64,000 nucleotides of DNA. Origin: Candidatus Viadribacter manganicus. Its GTDB lineage: Bacteria; Pseudomonadota; Alphaproteobacteria; Caulobacterales; Aquidulcibacteraceae. The DNA is taken from positions 3,655,001 through 3,719,000 of the forward strand of contig NZ_CP013244.1 in assembly GCF_001679665.1 (NCBI RefSeq), given 5' to 3'. Made by a program: the position numbers and the translations under genes. This document shows positions 47,802-56,841 of this stretch, piece after piece. How positions within the stretch are numbered: position 1 is the stretch's first letter; each line of letters opens with the position of its first letter. Below the pieces are notes generated by a model, which saw only the letters and a list, made by a program, of their open reading frames with translations, searched no databases and was not told where the DNA came from.

Positions 47802-47969
47802 GATCAGGGCTGAATGCGAACGCGGCGCGGAGTGATCTGCGTCGCGTTTTCGTGCTTGGCTTGATCGGCCGACGATGAAGCGTCGTGTGGCGCCGATAAG
47901 GCGACCAACCAAGCCGGTTTTGCGATGGGGAACGGTCGCGAGCGGGCGGGTGCAGGAGTACAAGGCGCG

Positions 47970-48506
47970 ATGCGTTTGGCTGCCGCCCTTCTTTTCTTGA
48001 TCGCGCTCTCCGCGTGTTCCCAAGGGACCGCAGAGACTTCGGTTGCGGCGCCCAGGGGCCAATACGTCGCGCTCAGCGGTGATTACAAAGCCAGCTCCAA
48101 TACCGCGCGCGCAATCACCGGCGCGATGATCATTCAGCGCGGCGGCGTCACCTTCAGCAACGGCGTCATCCTCTACACACGCACTCTGACACCTCGTCAC
48201 GGCGGCGATCTCATCGCGAAGAACGGCGATAGCTATGCGGCGGCAGTCGTCGGCCCTGGCTCGCTGTCGATCGAGTTGCGGCGCATTACAGAGCAAGTGA
48301 CGCCAGCCGGCGTCATCGGTCTTTGCGGCGCCGAACGGCCGCAATACGTCGCGCTCGCCTACGATGAACGCGCGACCACCGTGACGATGTTGGTGTTCTC
48401 AGGCGACGAGCCGCCAGGACCCGAAGCAGTCAGCAGCCGCATCTGCGCACGCTTCGGTTACGCTGCGCCCGAAGGCGCCCGCACGCGTGAAGGTGTCGTG
48501 CTCTAG
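47970..48506 (+). CDS. small predicted lipoprotein
   Basis: 178 residues from ATG 47970, chosen because the lipobox I-A-L-S-A-C then falls 15 residues in and AGGAG lies upstream. The mature part is rich in beta strands, with a V-I-G-L-C-G and a late R-I-C-A-R-F-G-Y. No family recognised. Its 3' end overlaps the convergent cupin gene by four bases. Confidence 0.6.
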   Translation: MRLAAALLFLIALSACSQGTAETSVAAPRGQYVALSGDYKASSNTARAITGAMIIQRGGVTFSNGVILYTRTLTPRHGGDLIAKNGDSYAAAVVGPGSLSIELRRITEQVTPAGVIGLCGAERPQYVALAYDERATTVTMLVFSGDEPPGPEAVSSRICARFGYAAPEGARTREGVVL

Positions 48507-48991
48507 TCGGGCTTCGCCAGAGGTTTGGTCGGTTCGCCGAGTTCGTAAAATTCGGCGCCCTTGTCCGTCTGCATCAAGAGGTAGCGTTTATCGAGATCGG
48601 GATACGAGACGACATCGATCGGCTTATCTTCCCCGCCCATCAGATAGACGCACTCTTCGTCAAACGTGTTGCGCAGAAGGTGCGGCACGCTAGGTGTGGC
48701 AAAGCCCATGAAATCGCCGGGACCTACTTCTGCGGTCTTGCCATCAATGTCCGCCATGGCGCGCCCGGAGATGATGTAGATCCATTCTTCTTCGAGCATG
48801 TGAGCATGGTAGGCGAAGCTATCTTTGCCAGGTGGCAGCTTCACTAGACTGACATGCGCCCGGTTCATTCCGGCGAGCCGTGAGAGCCCCGCGGCGCGAA
48901 AAAGCGAATTGGGATTGAGCTTCTGACTGAAGGGCCGCATCGCGGCGGGAATTTCGCTCGACCGCCAGAGCGGCTTCTTCGACTCAGCCAT
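48503..48991 (-). CDS. cupin-domain protein
   Basis: 162 residues. The cupin metal motif is visible as Y-H-A-H-M-L-E-E-E-W-I-Y-I-I-S-G (His, His, Glu) with a second motif G-D-F-M-G-F-A-T-P-S-V-P-H-L-L-R-N. A small single-domain cupin; substrate and enzymatic role unknown. Confidence 0.88.
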   Translation of the reverse strand: MAESKKPLWRSSEIPAAMRPFSQKLNPNSLFRAAGLSRLAGMNRAHVSLVKLPPGKDSFAYHAHMLEEEWIYIISGRAMADIDGKTAEVGPGDFMGFATPSVPHLLRNTFDEECVYLMGGEDKPIDVVSYPDLDKRYLLMQTDKGAEFYELGEPTKPLAKPD

Positions 48992-49053
48992 TATTCACCT
49001 CGCGTAGAAATCTATCCTACAGCGAGGCCGTGGCGCGATAATGCGATCTGAAC

Positions 49054-49797
49054 TTAGAACTCGACCGGCTCGTAGGGGCGCCACTCGCCGCCCAACAAAA
49101 GCTCAAGCGGCCGGAACTCGGCTTTGTAGTGCATCTTATCGGAGCCGGGGATCCAGTAGCCGAGATAGAGATAACCAAAGCCGGCGGCGCGCGCTTGCTG
49201 GATGTGGTCAAGGATGACGTACACGCCGGGGCTCCGCCGCGAGTCATCTGGCTCGAAGAACGAGTAGACCATCGAGAGACCATCGCCGAGTGCATCTACA
49301 AGCGCGGCGGAAGCGAGCTCACCCCGGTTGGGGCCATCGGAATATCGGTACTCGACGATATGGGTGTGAACGGCGGACTCCTCCACCATGGCCGCGAAGT
49401 CGGTGAAGGTCATGTCAGCCATGCCGCCATCGGCGTGGCGCGACGCCAGGTAGCGGCGCAGAAGGAAAAACTGTTCTTCAGTGGCTTGAGCTGGGCGAAG
49501 GGCGCGCGTCAGGTCGGCGTTGCGCAACATGATCTTGCGCCAGCGGCGCGTGAACTCGAATTTTTCGACCGGCACGCGGGCCGATATGCAGGCGTCGCAC
49601 GCGTCGCAAGACGGTCTGTAAGCGATGTTCTGCGAGCGGCGAAAACCAGCGTTTGTCAGGACGTCGTGCAGTTCGCCAGCGTCCAGGCCATCAAGCGCGG
49701 TGAAAACCTTGCGCTCCTTCCGGCCTGGCAAATAGGGGCAGGGAGACGGCGCTGTCAGAAAGAAGCGCAGATTCTTGGTTGGAAATGGCTTCGTCAC
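49054..49797 (-). CDS. bpt: aspartate/glutamate leucyltransferase (N-end rule)
   Basis: 247 residues from GTG 49797; an in-frame TTG at 49818 would add seven. F-F-L-T-A-P-S-P-C-P-Y-L-P-G-R-x-E-R-K-V-F, the Y-R-P-x-C-D-A-C-x-A-C segment, and L-Y-L-G-Y-W-I-P-G-S-x-K-M-x-Y-K match Bpt/Ate. It attaches leucine to proteins with N-terminal Asp or Glu, marking them for ClpAP via ClpS. Confidence 0.95.
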   Translation of the reverse strand: MTKPFPTKNLRFFLTAPSPCPYLPGRKERKVFTALDGLDAGELHDVLTNAGFRRSQNIAYRPSCDACDACISARVPVEKFEFTRRWRKIMLRNADLTRALRPAQATEEQFFLLRRYLASRHADGGMADMTFTDFAAMVEESAVHTHIVEYRYSDGPNRGELASAALVDALGDGLSMVYSFFEPDDSRRSPGVYVILDHIQQARAAGFGYLYLGYWIPGSDKMHYKAEFRPLELLLGGEWRPYEPVEF

Positions 49798-50013
49798 GTC
49801 GCGGACATGGTCGCCCAACCTTTCACGGCGTCAAGACAGCTCACGCATTCCACGCTGTTAGACTTAACGAAGCCTTTTAGGTCCTGCACTTGGCCTAAAA
49901 ATCTGCCCACAGATTACGATTGGCTCTCCGAATTGGGGAAAACTCTGTTATCGTCTTTGCATCTGCCGCGCGGACTGGGGGAGCTGTTCGGCCCGAAGCA
50001 GAGGGAGAGCGCC

Positions 50014-50235
50014 ATGGCGCAACCTGTGACGGCCATTTTATCACGCCAGGGCGAGCTTGCCGCTAAGGCGCGTCAATTCACGAACGATACGAACGAGGCT
50101 AGCCTTCTGGTGGGGCGCGTGGTTTCTCGCGCGCTCAGCACTTTCAAGGGCACTGAGGCCGACGACGTGATCACTCATGCCATGCGCCGTGACCTCGATC
50201 GGCTGATCGAACAGCTGAAGAAGGCCCGCCACTAA
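50014..50235 (+). CDS. 73-residue conserved-looking small protein
   Basis: Starts at ATG 50014 with GGGAGAG upstream; a longer frame back to 49129 is antisense to bpt and rejected. Helical, with N-D-T-N-E-A-S-L-L-V-G-R-V-V-S-R-A-L-S-T-F and a basic end R-R-D-L-D-R-L-I-E-Q-L-K-K. The middle looks vaguely like sigma factor region 2 (E-A-x-D-L-V-Q-x-x-x-x-R-A-L), which could mean a sigma mimic, but this is weak. It overlaps the 3' end of convergent msrB by four bases. Confidence 0.6.
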   Translation: MAQPVTAILSRQGELAAKARQFTNDTNEASLLVGRVVSRALSTFKGTEADDVITHAMRRDLDRLIEQLKKARH

Positions 50236-50702
50236 GCCGCGATGCGTTCGGCCCGCCCTAGAGGGTCCGGCAGTGCGTCGCCGTCGGCGACGAAGCTCAG
50301 CGACACCGAATTGATGCAATAGCGCAGGCCGGTTGGGCGTGGGCCATCCGGGAAGAGGTGTCCTTGATGACTGTCGCAGCGCGCACAGCGCGTCTCGACC
50401 CGATGCATGCCGTAGGAGTTGTCTTCAATTCCGAGCACGTGGGCGGGGTCGAACGGACCCGTAAAGCTTGGCCAGCCTGTCCCGCTTTCGAATTTGGTTT
50501 CCTGTTTGAACAGCGGCAGCCCGCACAGCCGGCAGCAATAGACGCCGGTCTTCTTCTGATTGAGCAAGCCGCCACAGAACGGCGCCTCGGTGCCGTGGTG
50601 CAAGAGCACGCGACGCTCTTCCTCGTTCAGGCTCGCCTCAAGGCGTTCGCGCTCGGATTCTGTTGGCGGGGTAAGGTCGAAACCGGATGCTGAAATCGTC
50701 AT
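50232..50702 (-). CDS. msrB: peptide-methionine (R)-S-oxide reductase
   Basis: 156 residues. G-V-Y-C-C-R-L-C-G and R-C-A-R-C-D-S-H-Q-G-H-L-F are the zinc-binding C-x-x-C pairs; E-S-G-T-G-W-P-S-F and the C-terminal R-Y-C-I-N-S-V-S-L-S-F carry the catalytic cysteine. It repairs methionine-R-sulfoxide. It lies 49 bases downstream of the TIR-ParA unit on the same strand and might be co-transcribed. Confidence 0.95.
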   Translation of the reverse strand: MTISASGFDLTPPTESERERLEASLNEEERRVLLHHGTEAPFCGGLLNQKKTGVYCCRLCGLPLFKQETKFESGTGWPSFTGPFDPAHVLGIEDNSYGMHRVETRCARCDSHQGHLFPDGPRPTGLRYCINSVSLSFVADGDALPDPLGRAERIAA

Positions 50703-50751
50703 GGCCCTAACTTGGTGAATACCGCCAAGTTCGTCCAGGTCACGGGCGAGG

Positions 50752-51162
50752 TTACACGACGCCGTCGCTGCCGCCGTAGAGCTTGGCGAGATGCAAGACG
50801 AGGCTCTTGGCCCCCGCGCTGATCTGATCGTCGCTGAATTTGGTCCGCAGCTGCCGCGTCGCTTCCGCCAAGCCCTTGGGTTGGAAGGTCAGCTTGCGCT
50901 TGTGCTTCTTAGCGATGTGCTCAATCAGCAGGTCCGCCTTCTCGTGCGAGGGGCCCATGATCGGCTTCAGCGTCTGCTCAAGTTCGCGCACCAGGGGGTC
51001 GCCTTTGCGCTTCGGCGCTTTCTTCTTGGCCGGCAACGTGGCCGCAAACAACGCCCGATCGGGGTGGGTCCGCACCATTGCGAACAATCGTTTCAGCTCG
51101 GCGCGTGAGCGCTTGCCCAGAGCTGCGCGCAACAGCTTGGTGTCGTCCGCCTTAAGCGTCAT
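50752..51162 (-). CDS. small basic protein coupled to the TIR-ParA gene
   Basis: 136 residues, Lys/Arg-rich, predicted mostly helical, with A-K-K-K-A-P-K-R-K-G-D in the middle and no known domain. Its start codon overlaps the TIR-ParA stop by four bases (ATGA), so the two are translationally coupled. By analogy with ParA operons it might be a DNA- or partner-binding protein that stimulates the ATPase, but there is no ParB signature. Function unknown. Confidence 0.65.
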   Translation of the reverse strand: MTLKADDTKLLRAALGKRSRAELKRLFAMVRTHPDRALFAATLPAKKKAPKRKGDPLVRELEQTLKPIMGPSHEKADLLIEHIAKKHKRKLTFQPKGLAEATRQLRTKFSDDQISAGAKSLVLHLAKLYGGSDGVV

Positions 51163-52430
51163 GGCGCGGCTCGGCGGAGGATGGCCGCTGCCGCGCGGGC
51201 GAGCGCTTCTTTGGCCGGACGGCCTCCCACGCGCATCATCGCAGTGACGTTGATCGGATTGGTCGCAAAGCGTTCGGTGGGGGCGGAGCGAAGGACTGCG
51301 GAATAGGGCACTTCGTCCGGAAGCAGGGCGCTGCCGAAAAACGGAGCGTTCTGGATCTCACCACGCGTGAGCGCATCGGCGTCGCCAGTTTCTCCCGAGC
51401 GGGTACGGTCGTTCACGCCGTTTAGGAGCACCGAGAATTCCTCGGGCCGCAACGCCCTTCCCCTGACTTCACGCACAACGTGCTCGAGCATGTTCAGTCC
51501 GGTGAGCGAATAACGCTCCGGTCGTACCGGGGCGACGATGTGGTCGGCGGTGGTAATGGCCAAACGCGTCAAGAAGGTAGCGCAGGGGTTGGAGTCGATA
51601 ATCACCGCGTCGGAGCGCGCCCGAAGCGCGGCCACTAGGGCGCGGAAACGCGTGAAAGCTTCGGCCTTGTCCCGGTCGGGGCGGGTGTCCAGGGTGAACT
51701 CAAACAGGCGCTCGTCACCGGCAACCAACTCGAAGTTCGGCCCCTTCCCACGGCGGGCGCGGTTTAGCGGGATCGAGATGGCGCCGAAATCGCCTGGCGG
51801 CGTGCTGTGTTCGCCGCGGGCGTTGAGGATGCCGTAGAGCGTGTGGTTGCGGTCCCGAATGCGGTGGCGCTCACCGGGCGAAAGGAAATACTGGGTGAGA
51901 TTGTGCTGCGGATCGAGGTCGATGAAGCTAATCGCCCGCTTGTCCGCCAAATGCGCCGCCGCGAACAGATTGGCGGCAAGAACGGTTTTGCCGACGCCGC
52001 CCTTGATGTTGAGCATCGCGATGACCCGGCCGCCTCCGTTGGCGGAGCGGGCCCGGTCGACGATCTGCGCCAGCACCTCGGATTGCGCGCCTTGGCGCAA
52101 ATCAATGAAGCTGCTCGGGTCGAGCGTTTGGTTGATCCAGGACTCTGCCGCGAGGTCGTTGGTTTTCACAACGATGATGCTGCGCCCGTTATTTAGGGCC
52201 GCGGCCACTTCTCGCCGAATCCAGGCGCTCTCCTGCGCGGCCGGCGACGCAAGCACGACGACGATCGCGGCCTTGCCGACAGCCTCGACAAGGGCGCCCA
52301 ACTTGTCCTGGACACGATACTCCGCTCCCGAGCGAAGGACGTCCCAGCCGTGTTGCTCAAGTTCGGCTGAGACGGCGTGGGCTGCGTTGGCATCTTCCGG
52401 TTCGAAGGCGAGATACGCCGCAATTGCCAT
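51159..52430 (-). CDS. TIR domain-ParA/Soj ATPase fusion
   Basis: 423 residues from ATG 52430 (GTG 52448 is possible). Residues ~1-125 form a TIR-like domain: A-Y-L-A-F-E-P-E-D in place of the F-I-S-Y-x-x-E-D box, then V-V-V-L-A-S and S-A-W-I-R-R-E (Glu74, the position of the catalytic Glu in TIR NADases) and R-S-I-I-V-V. Residues ~135-420 are a ParA/Soj ATPase: deviant Walker A K-G-G-V-G-K-T (143-149), F-I-D-L-D-P-Q (169-174), Walker B V-I-I-D-S-N-P (276-282), and A-D-H-I-V-A-P-V. It overlaps a downstream basic protein. I know of no described system with this fusion. Confidence 0.85.
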   Translation of the reverse strand: MAIAAYLAFEPEDANAAHAVSAELEQHGWDVLRSGAEYRVQDKLGALVEAVGKAAIVVVLASPAAQESAWIRREVAAALNNGRSIIVVKTNDLAAESWINQTLDPSSFIDLRQGAQSEVLAQIVDRARSANGGGRVIAMLNIKGGVGKTVLAANLFAAAHLADKRAISFIDLDPQHNLTQYFLSPGERHRIRDRNHTLYGILNARGEHSTPPGDFGAISIPLNRARRGKGPNFELVAGDERLFEFTLDTRPDRDKAEAFTRFRALVAALRARSDAVIIDSNPCATFLTRLAITTADHIVAPVRPERYSLTGLNMLEHVVREVRGRALRPEEFSVLLNGVNDRTRSGETGDADALTRGEIQNAPFFGSALLPDEVPYSAVLRSAPTERFATNPINVTAMMRVGGRPAKEALARAAAAILRRAAP

Positions 52431-52436
52431 ACAGTC

Positions 52437-52464
52437 GGTTCCGCCCACTCTTTGGCGGCGAACC
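52437..52464. repeat. imperfect inverted repeat at the 5' end of the TIR-ParA gene
   Basis: GGTTCCGCC (52437-52445) and GGCGGCGAACC (52454-52464) pair with a two-base bulge. It lies just upstream of the chosen ATG, in the 132-base gap between the divergent TIR-ParA and DUF4010 genes. It may be an operator or chance in GC-rich DNA. Confidence 0.25.
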
Positions 52465-52562
52465 TAGTCGGCGTCATTACACCTTGGCAATGCGGCCTGG
52501 CTCCCCTTTCAGGCGCGGTCGGTTTGCAGGAACCCCGGCGCCACACCAAGACTTCTGCCGCC

Positions 52563-53900
52563 ATGCCCGATCCGGTCCTCCTCGAGCTCTTTCAGCGCCT
52601 CGCGATGGCGCTGGGCATCGGCTTTTTGGTCGGCATCGAGCGTGGCTGGAAGAATCGTGACGCCCCGGACGGGACGCGGGCGGCGGGCCTCCGGACCCAT
52701 GCGGTGATCGGGTTGTTAGGCGGCGTCACCGGATCGCTGCTGCCAACCGTAGGCCCCACTGGTTTCGCGGCGCTGACGCTGGCGTTCGCGGCTGCGTTCA
52801 TCACCTTCAAGGTGCGTGAGAGTCAGCGTGACAATGATCTCTCGGTAACGGGGACGATTGCAGGCCTGCTGGTTTTCGCGTTGGGCGTTTATGCCATGCT
52901 GGGTGACTTGCGGGTCGCAGCGGCAGTGGGCGTCGCCCTTGTCGGCTTGCTGGCGTTTAAGAGCGCCCTCCATAGCTGGCTCGACAAAATAACATGGAAG
53001 GAGCTGCGCTCGGCGCTGCTCATCTTGGGCGCGACCTTTATCGCGCTCCCGTTGTTGCCGGACCGAGCGCTTGATCCTTGGGGCGCAATCAATCTGCGTG
53101 AGCTTTGGCTGCTCACCATTCTCGTGGCGGGCGCATCCTTCGCCGGTTACGTGGCCGTACGTGTGCTTGGCAATGACATCGGCGTACTGGCGGGCGCTGC
53201 GGCTGGCGCGTTGGTTTCATCGACGGTCGTTACCGCTGAGCTTGGTAGACGTGTCAGGTCCGGTGAAACGCATGCGCTCGTTGGTGGTGCTGCGGCGTCA
53301 ATTGCCGCAGCGATTAGCGTTGGCCGCGTGATTGTGTTGCTCAGCGTAACGGCGCTGCCCGTCGTGCCAGAAGCAGGACCTGCCTTGGCAGCCGCGCTGA
53401 TCGTGTTCGCCGCGACGGCCTTCGCGATGCGTCATTTTGATCGTCAAAGCGCGAGTTCAGATTCTTCACAAAAACTACGCAGTCCGCTCGATTTGATGTC
53501 GGTGGCGAAGTTCGCGGCATTTCTCGGCGCGGTAATCATGGTCGGGCGCATCGTCGCCGATGCCTATGGTCAGGCCGGTCTATTGCCATTCGCGGCCACC
53601 GCTGGCCTTGCCGATGTAGATGCGGTCGCGCTGGCCACTGGCAGCCTCGTTCGAGGCGGCCTTGATCCGACGATCGGGGCGCATGCGGTGATGATCGCCG
53701 TGCTGATGAACACACTGGCCAAGGGAGTGATCGCGTTCGTCTCGGGCGGCCTGCGCTATGCTGCTCTCTATTTCGCCGGGGCTGCGGCGGCGACAATTGC
53801 CGCAGCGGCGGTTTGGTTCTTGGTGACGCCACTCATTGCGCCCATGTTGGAGCCCAACACAGCGTTTGGGGCCTCGCTTGCGCCCCGTTTATTCGGTTAG
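52563..53900 (+). CDS. MgtC/DUF4010-family integral membrane protein
   Basis: 445 residues from ATG 52563. The N-terminal MgtC-like part has R-L-A-M-A-L-G-I-G-F-L-V-G-I-E-R-G-W, R-A-A-G-L-R-T-H-A-V-I-G-L-L-G, and about five helices. The DUF4010 part has G-A-A-A-G-A-L-V-S-S-T-V-V-T and A-D-V-D-A-V-A. Around 12 helices in total. Transport function unproven. Confidence 0.88.
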   Translation: MPDPVLLELFQRLAMALGIGFLVGIERGWKNRDAPDGTRAAGLRTHAVIGLLGGVTGSLLPTVGPTGFAALTLAFAAAFITFKVRESQRDNDLSVTGTIAGLLVFALGVYAMLGDLRVAAAVGVALVGLLAFKSALHSWLDKITWKELRSALLILGATFIALPLLPDRALDPWGAINLRELWLLTILVAGASFAGYVAVRVLGNDIGVLAGAAAGALVSSTVVTAELGRRVRSGETHALVGGAAASIAAAISVGRVIVLLSVTALPVVPEAGPALAAALIVFAATAFAMRHFDRQSASSDSSQKLRSPLDLMSVAKFAAFLGAVIMVGRIVADAYGQAGLLPFAATAGLADVDAVALATGSLVRGGLDPTIGAHAVMIAVLMNTLAKGVIAFVSGGLRYAALYFAGAAAATIAAAAVWFLVTPLIAPMLEPNTAFGASLAPRLFG

Positions 53901-53912
53901 GGTCGCAGTGCG

Positions 53913-55292
53913 ATGAAAGACAAATGGACCCCTTCAGGATGGCGCGCGAAGCCCGCGAAGCACATCCCCACCGATTACCCTGATCCAGGCGCGCTCGCGC
54001 GCGTGGAGCAGCAACTCCGGTCATATCCGCCGCTGGTGTTCGCAGGTGAAGCGCGCAAGCTGAAAGCTGACCTCGCAAACGTCGTGGCTGGAAAGGCGTT
54101 CTTGCTGCAAGGTGGCGACTGCGCTGAGAGCTTCAAGGAATTTCATCCTGACAACATCCGCGACACGTTTCGCACCTTAATGGCGATGAGCGTGGTGCTC
54201 ACGTTCGCGGCGTCGCGTCCGGTGGTGAAGGTGGGTCGCATCGCGGGTCAGTTCGGCAAGCCGCGTTCAGAGCAGATTGAAACCCAAGGTGATGTGACGC
54301 TCCCCTCTTATCGGGGCGACAACATCAACGGAATGGACTTCACGCCTCAGTCGCGCACGCCCGATCCCGAACGGCTGGTGAAGGCGTATTCGCAATCGGC
54401 GGCAACGCTGAATCTGATCCGTGCGTTCGCGAACGGCGGCTACGCTGATCTGCACAACGTGCATCGCTGGATGGTCGGCTTCGTCGCCGATAGCCCCCAG
54501 GGCAAGCGTTATCAGGAAATCGCCGACCGCATTTCGGAGGCGATCGCCTTCATGGAAGCGTGCGGGATCACGCCGCAAAGCGTGCCGCAGGTTCGGCACG
54601 TGGACGTATACACGAGCCACGAGGCGTTATTGCTCGGCTACGAGGAAGCCATGACGCGCGTCGATTCTACGACCGGAGACTGGTACGACACGAGCGCGCA
54701 TTTCGTTTGGATCGGTGATCGCACGCGTCAGCTCGACGGCGCGCATGTCGAGTTCGCGCGCGGCATCAAGAATCCGATTGGCATTAAGTGCGGGCCCTCA
54801 CTAGAGCCGGACGATCTGTTGAGATTGATCGATGCTCTCAATCCGAATGACGAACCGGGACGGCTGACTCTGATTGCGCGCTTCGGATCGGACAAGGTCG
54901 AGTCTGGGTTGCCTAAGCTCGTTCGGGCCGTGACGAAGGCTGGGCGCAGTGTCGTGTGGTCGTGCGATCCCATGCACGGCAATACCCTGAAGACGGCGTC
55001 TGGCTTTAAGACACGGCCGTTTGATCGCATTCTCGCTGAAGCGCGAGCTTTCACGGACATTTTGCCATCAGAAGGCGCTTATCCCGGCGGCGTGCACGTC
55101 GAGATGACGGGCCAGCAAGTGACGGAATGTCTGGGTGGTGCGTCGCGGGTGACTGAGGAAGACCTTTCCAGCCGCTATCACACGCACTGTGATCCGCGCT
55201 TGAACGGCACCCAAGCGCTCGACCTTGCCTTCCTGATCGCAGAGCAGCTACGTGGCGTGCGTGAGAACGAGCGCAAGGCGCAGGCTGGCTAA
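53913..55292 (+). CDS. 3-deoxy-7-phosphoheptulonate synthase, class II
   Basis: 459 residues, the plant-like class II DAHP synthase. [28 protein letters not shown], the W-I-G-D-R-T-R segment and late [10 protein letters not shown] and [10 protein letters not shown] are diagnostic. First step of the shikimate pathway, condensing PEP and erythrose-4-phosphate. Confidence 0.97.
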   Translation: MKDKWTPSGWRAKPAKHIPTDYPDPGALARVEQQLRSYPPLVFAGEARKLKADLANVVAGKAFLLQGGDCAESFKEFHPDNIRDTFRTLMAMSVVLTFAASRPVVKVGRIAGQFGKPRSEQIETQGDVTLPSYRGDNINGMDFTPQSRTPDPERLVKAYSQSAATLNLIRAFANGGYADLHNVHRWMVGFVADSPQGKRYQEIADRISEAIAFMEACGITPQSVPQVRHVDVYTSHEALLLGYEEAMTRVDSTTGDWYDTSAHFVWIGDRTRQLDGAHVEFARGIKNPIGIKCGPSLEPDDLLRLIDALNPNDEPGRLTLIARFGSDKVESGLPKLVRAVTKAGRSVVWSCDPMHGNTLKTASGFKTRPFDRILAEARAFTDILPSEGAYPGGVHVEMTGQQVTECLGGASRVTEEDLSSRYHTHCDPRLNGTQALDLAFLIAEQLRGVRENERKAQAG

Positions 55293-56231
55293 ATGACATC
55301 GCTCCGCATTGCCGTGCAAATGGATCCGATCGAGAAGATGATCGTGAACCATGACACTTCGCTTGCCCTGATGGTCGAGGCGCAGGCGCGAGGGCATGAA
55401 CTGTGGTGGTTCACGCCAAACGACTTGTTTTACGATACGGGTGTTGTGAAGGCCAACGCACGCCGCGTTTCGGTTAGTTTCACTGAAGCGGCCCACTACG
55501 AGACGCACGAAGAGGCGGTGCGCTCCGTCGATGATTTTGATGTTGTCCTCGTTCGCCAAGATCCCCCATTCGATATGGGATATGTCTCCAACACCTATTT
55601 GTTGGAATTGGTCGATACGCTTGTCATCAACCCACCGCAGGGCATTCGTAACATCTCGGAAAAGATGTCGATCCTGCAGTTTCCGGAATTGACGCCGACA
55701 ACTTGGGTTGGTCGCGACGTTGAGGCTCTTGAAGCGTTCGCAAAGCGCTTTGACCAAGTGGTGCTCAAAATCCTCTTCATGATGGGCGGAGAAGGCGTGA
55801 TTAAGCTCGCCGCTAGCGATCCTCAGTTCAAGAAGAAGGCGCGCGCATTTATCTCGGCCGCGGGTCGCGAGCCGATTTTGGCGCAGGAATTTTTACCTGC
55901 TGTGTCCGGCGGCGATAAGCGCGTGTTCGTGCTGAATGGGGAGCCGTTCGCCGCTTTGAAACGGCTCCCCAAGGCCGGTGACTTCCGCGCCAATCTCGCT
56001 GTGGGTGGTCAGGCCGCCGCCGGTGAATTGGATGATGACGATCGGGCAATCGCGGCGGCGGTGGCGCCGCTGTTGCAGCGGGAAGGCATTGTCTTCGCCG
56101 GTCTCGATGTGATTGCGGGAAAGCTTATAGAGATCAACGTTACCTCGCCCACTTTGGCGCAGGAGCTGAAGCGGCTCTCTGGACTTGATTTGCCGAAGGC
56201 GTTCTGGGACCGCGTCGAAGCGATCGCCTAA
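55293..56231 (+). CDS. gshB: glutathione synthetase
   Basis: 312 residues, starting on the base after the DAHP synthase stop. R-I-A-V-Q-M-D-P-I near the start, R-Q-D-P-P-F-D-M-x-Y, N-P-P-x-G-I-R-N, and the ATP-grasp segments G-G-E-G-V, F-L-P-A-V-x-x-G-D-K-R, and I-E-I-N-V-T-S-P-T match GshB. It adds glycine to gamma-glutamylcysteine. Overlaps convergent folE by four bases. Confidence 0.97.
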   Translation: MTSLRIAVQMDPIEKMIVNHDTSLALMVEAQARGHELWWFTPNDLFYDTGVVKANARRVSVSFTEAAHYETHEEAVRSVDDFDVVLVRQDPPFDMGYVSNTYLLELVDTLVINPPQGIRNISEKMSILQFPELTPTTWVGRDVEALEAFAKRFDQVVLKILFMMGGEGVIKLAASDPQFKKKARAFISAAGREPILAQEFLPAVSGGDKRVFVLNGEPFAALKRLPKAGDFRANLAVGGQAAAGELDDDDRAIAAAVAPLLQREGIVFAGLDVIAGKLIEINVTSPTLAQELKRLSGLDLPKAFWDRVEAIA

Positions 56232-56803
56232 CCGCCACGTGCGAGACTCAAGAATTCTTTGCGCGTGCGCGGATCATCGCGGACGACGCCCATAAGGCGC
56301 GATGTCACAAGATGTGATCCAGGCGTGTTCACACCGCGCATCGACATGCACGAATGCTCAGATTCGATCATGACGCCGACGCCCTGCGGGTGGAGGATTT
56401 CGTGAATGGCGTCCGCAATCTCGGCGGTTAGCTTTTCTTGAATTTGCAGGCGCCGTGAGAAGGCGTTCACCACGCGCGAGAGCTTTGAGATACCGACGAC
56501 GCGGTTGGTCGGCAGGTATCCGACATGTGCTCTGCCGGTGAATGGCAGCATGTGATGTTCACAGAAGCTGACCACGCGTATGTCGCGCAGGACGATAAGT
56601 TCATCGTAACCGCCGACCTCCTCGAATGTCCGTTCGAGGTAATCACGTGGATTTTCGGCATAGCCGGCGAAGAGTTCGCGATAGGAGCGCGCAACGCGCG
56701 CGGGTGTTTCAAGTAGCCCTTCGCGATCGGGATCGTCGCCGGCCCATTCTATCAAGACGCGGACGGCGGCTTCAGCTTCGGCTTGCGTGCGTTTCTTGGT
56801 CAT
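56228..56803 (-). CDS. folE: GTP cyclohydrolase I
   Basis: 191 residues. F-C-E-H-H-M-L-P-F-x-G with V-G-Y-L-P-x-x-R-V-V-G-I-S-K, and E-S-E-H-S-C-M-S-M-R-G carry the zinc-binding Cys-His-Cys set. It makes dihydroneopterin triphosphate, first step of folate and pterin synthesis. It follows the transporter gene by 38 bases on the same strand. Confidence 0.97.
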   Translation of the reverse strand: MTKKRTQAEAEAAVRVLIEWAGDDPDREGLLETPARVARSYRELFAGYAENPRDYLERTFEEVGGYDELIVLRDIRVVSFCEHHMLPFTGRAHVGYLPTNRVVGISKLSRVVNAFSRRLQIQEKLTAEIADAIHEILHPQGVGVMIESEHSCMSMRGVNTPGSHLVTSRLMGVVRDDPRTRKEFLSLARGG

Positions 56804-56841
56804 GCGGCAAGTCTAACGTTCTGAAGCGCGAAGACCATACC

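Noticed and set aside
49129..50235. 368-codon plus-strand open frame covering bpt
   Set aside because: It is antisense to bpt, a clear family member on the other strand. Only its last 73 codons (50014-50235), with their own ribosome site, look real.
51159..52430. TIR-ParA gene read as part of an ordinary chromosome or plasmid partition locus
   Set aside because: No ParB gene, no parS-like repeats and no replication genes lie nearby; the chromosomal ParA lacks a TIR domain.
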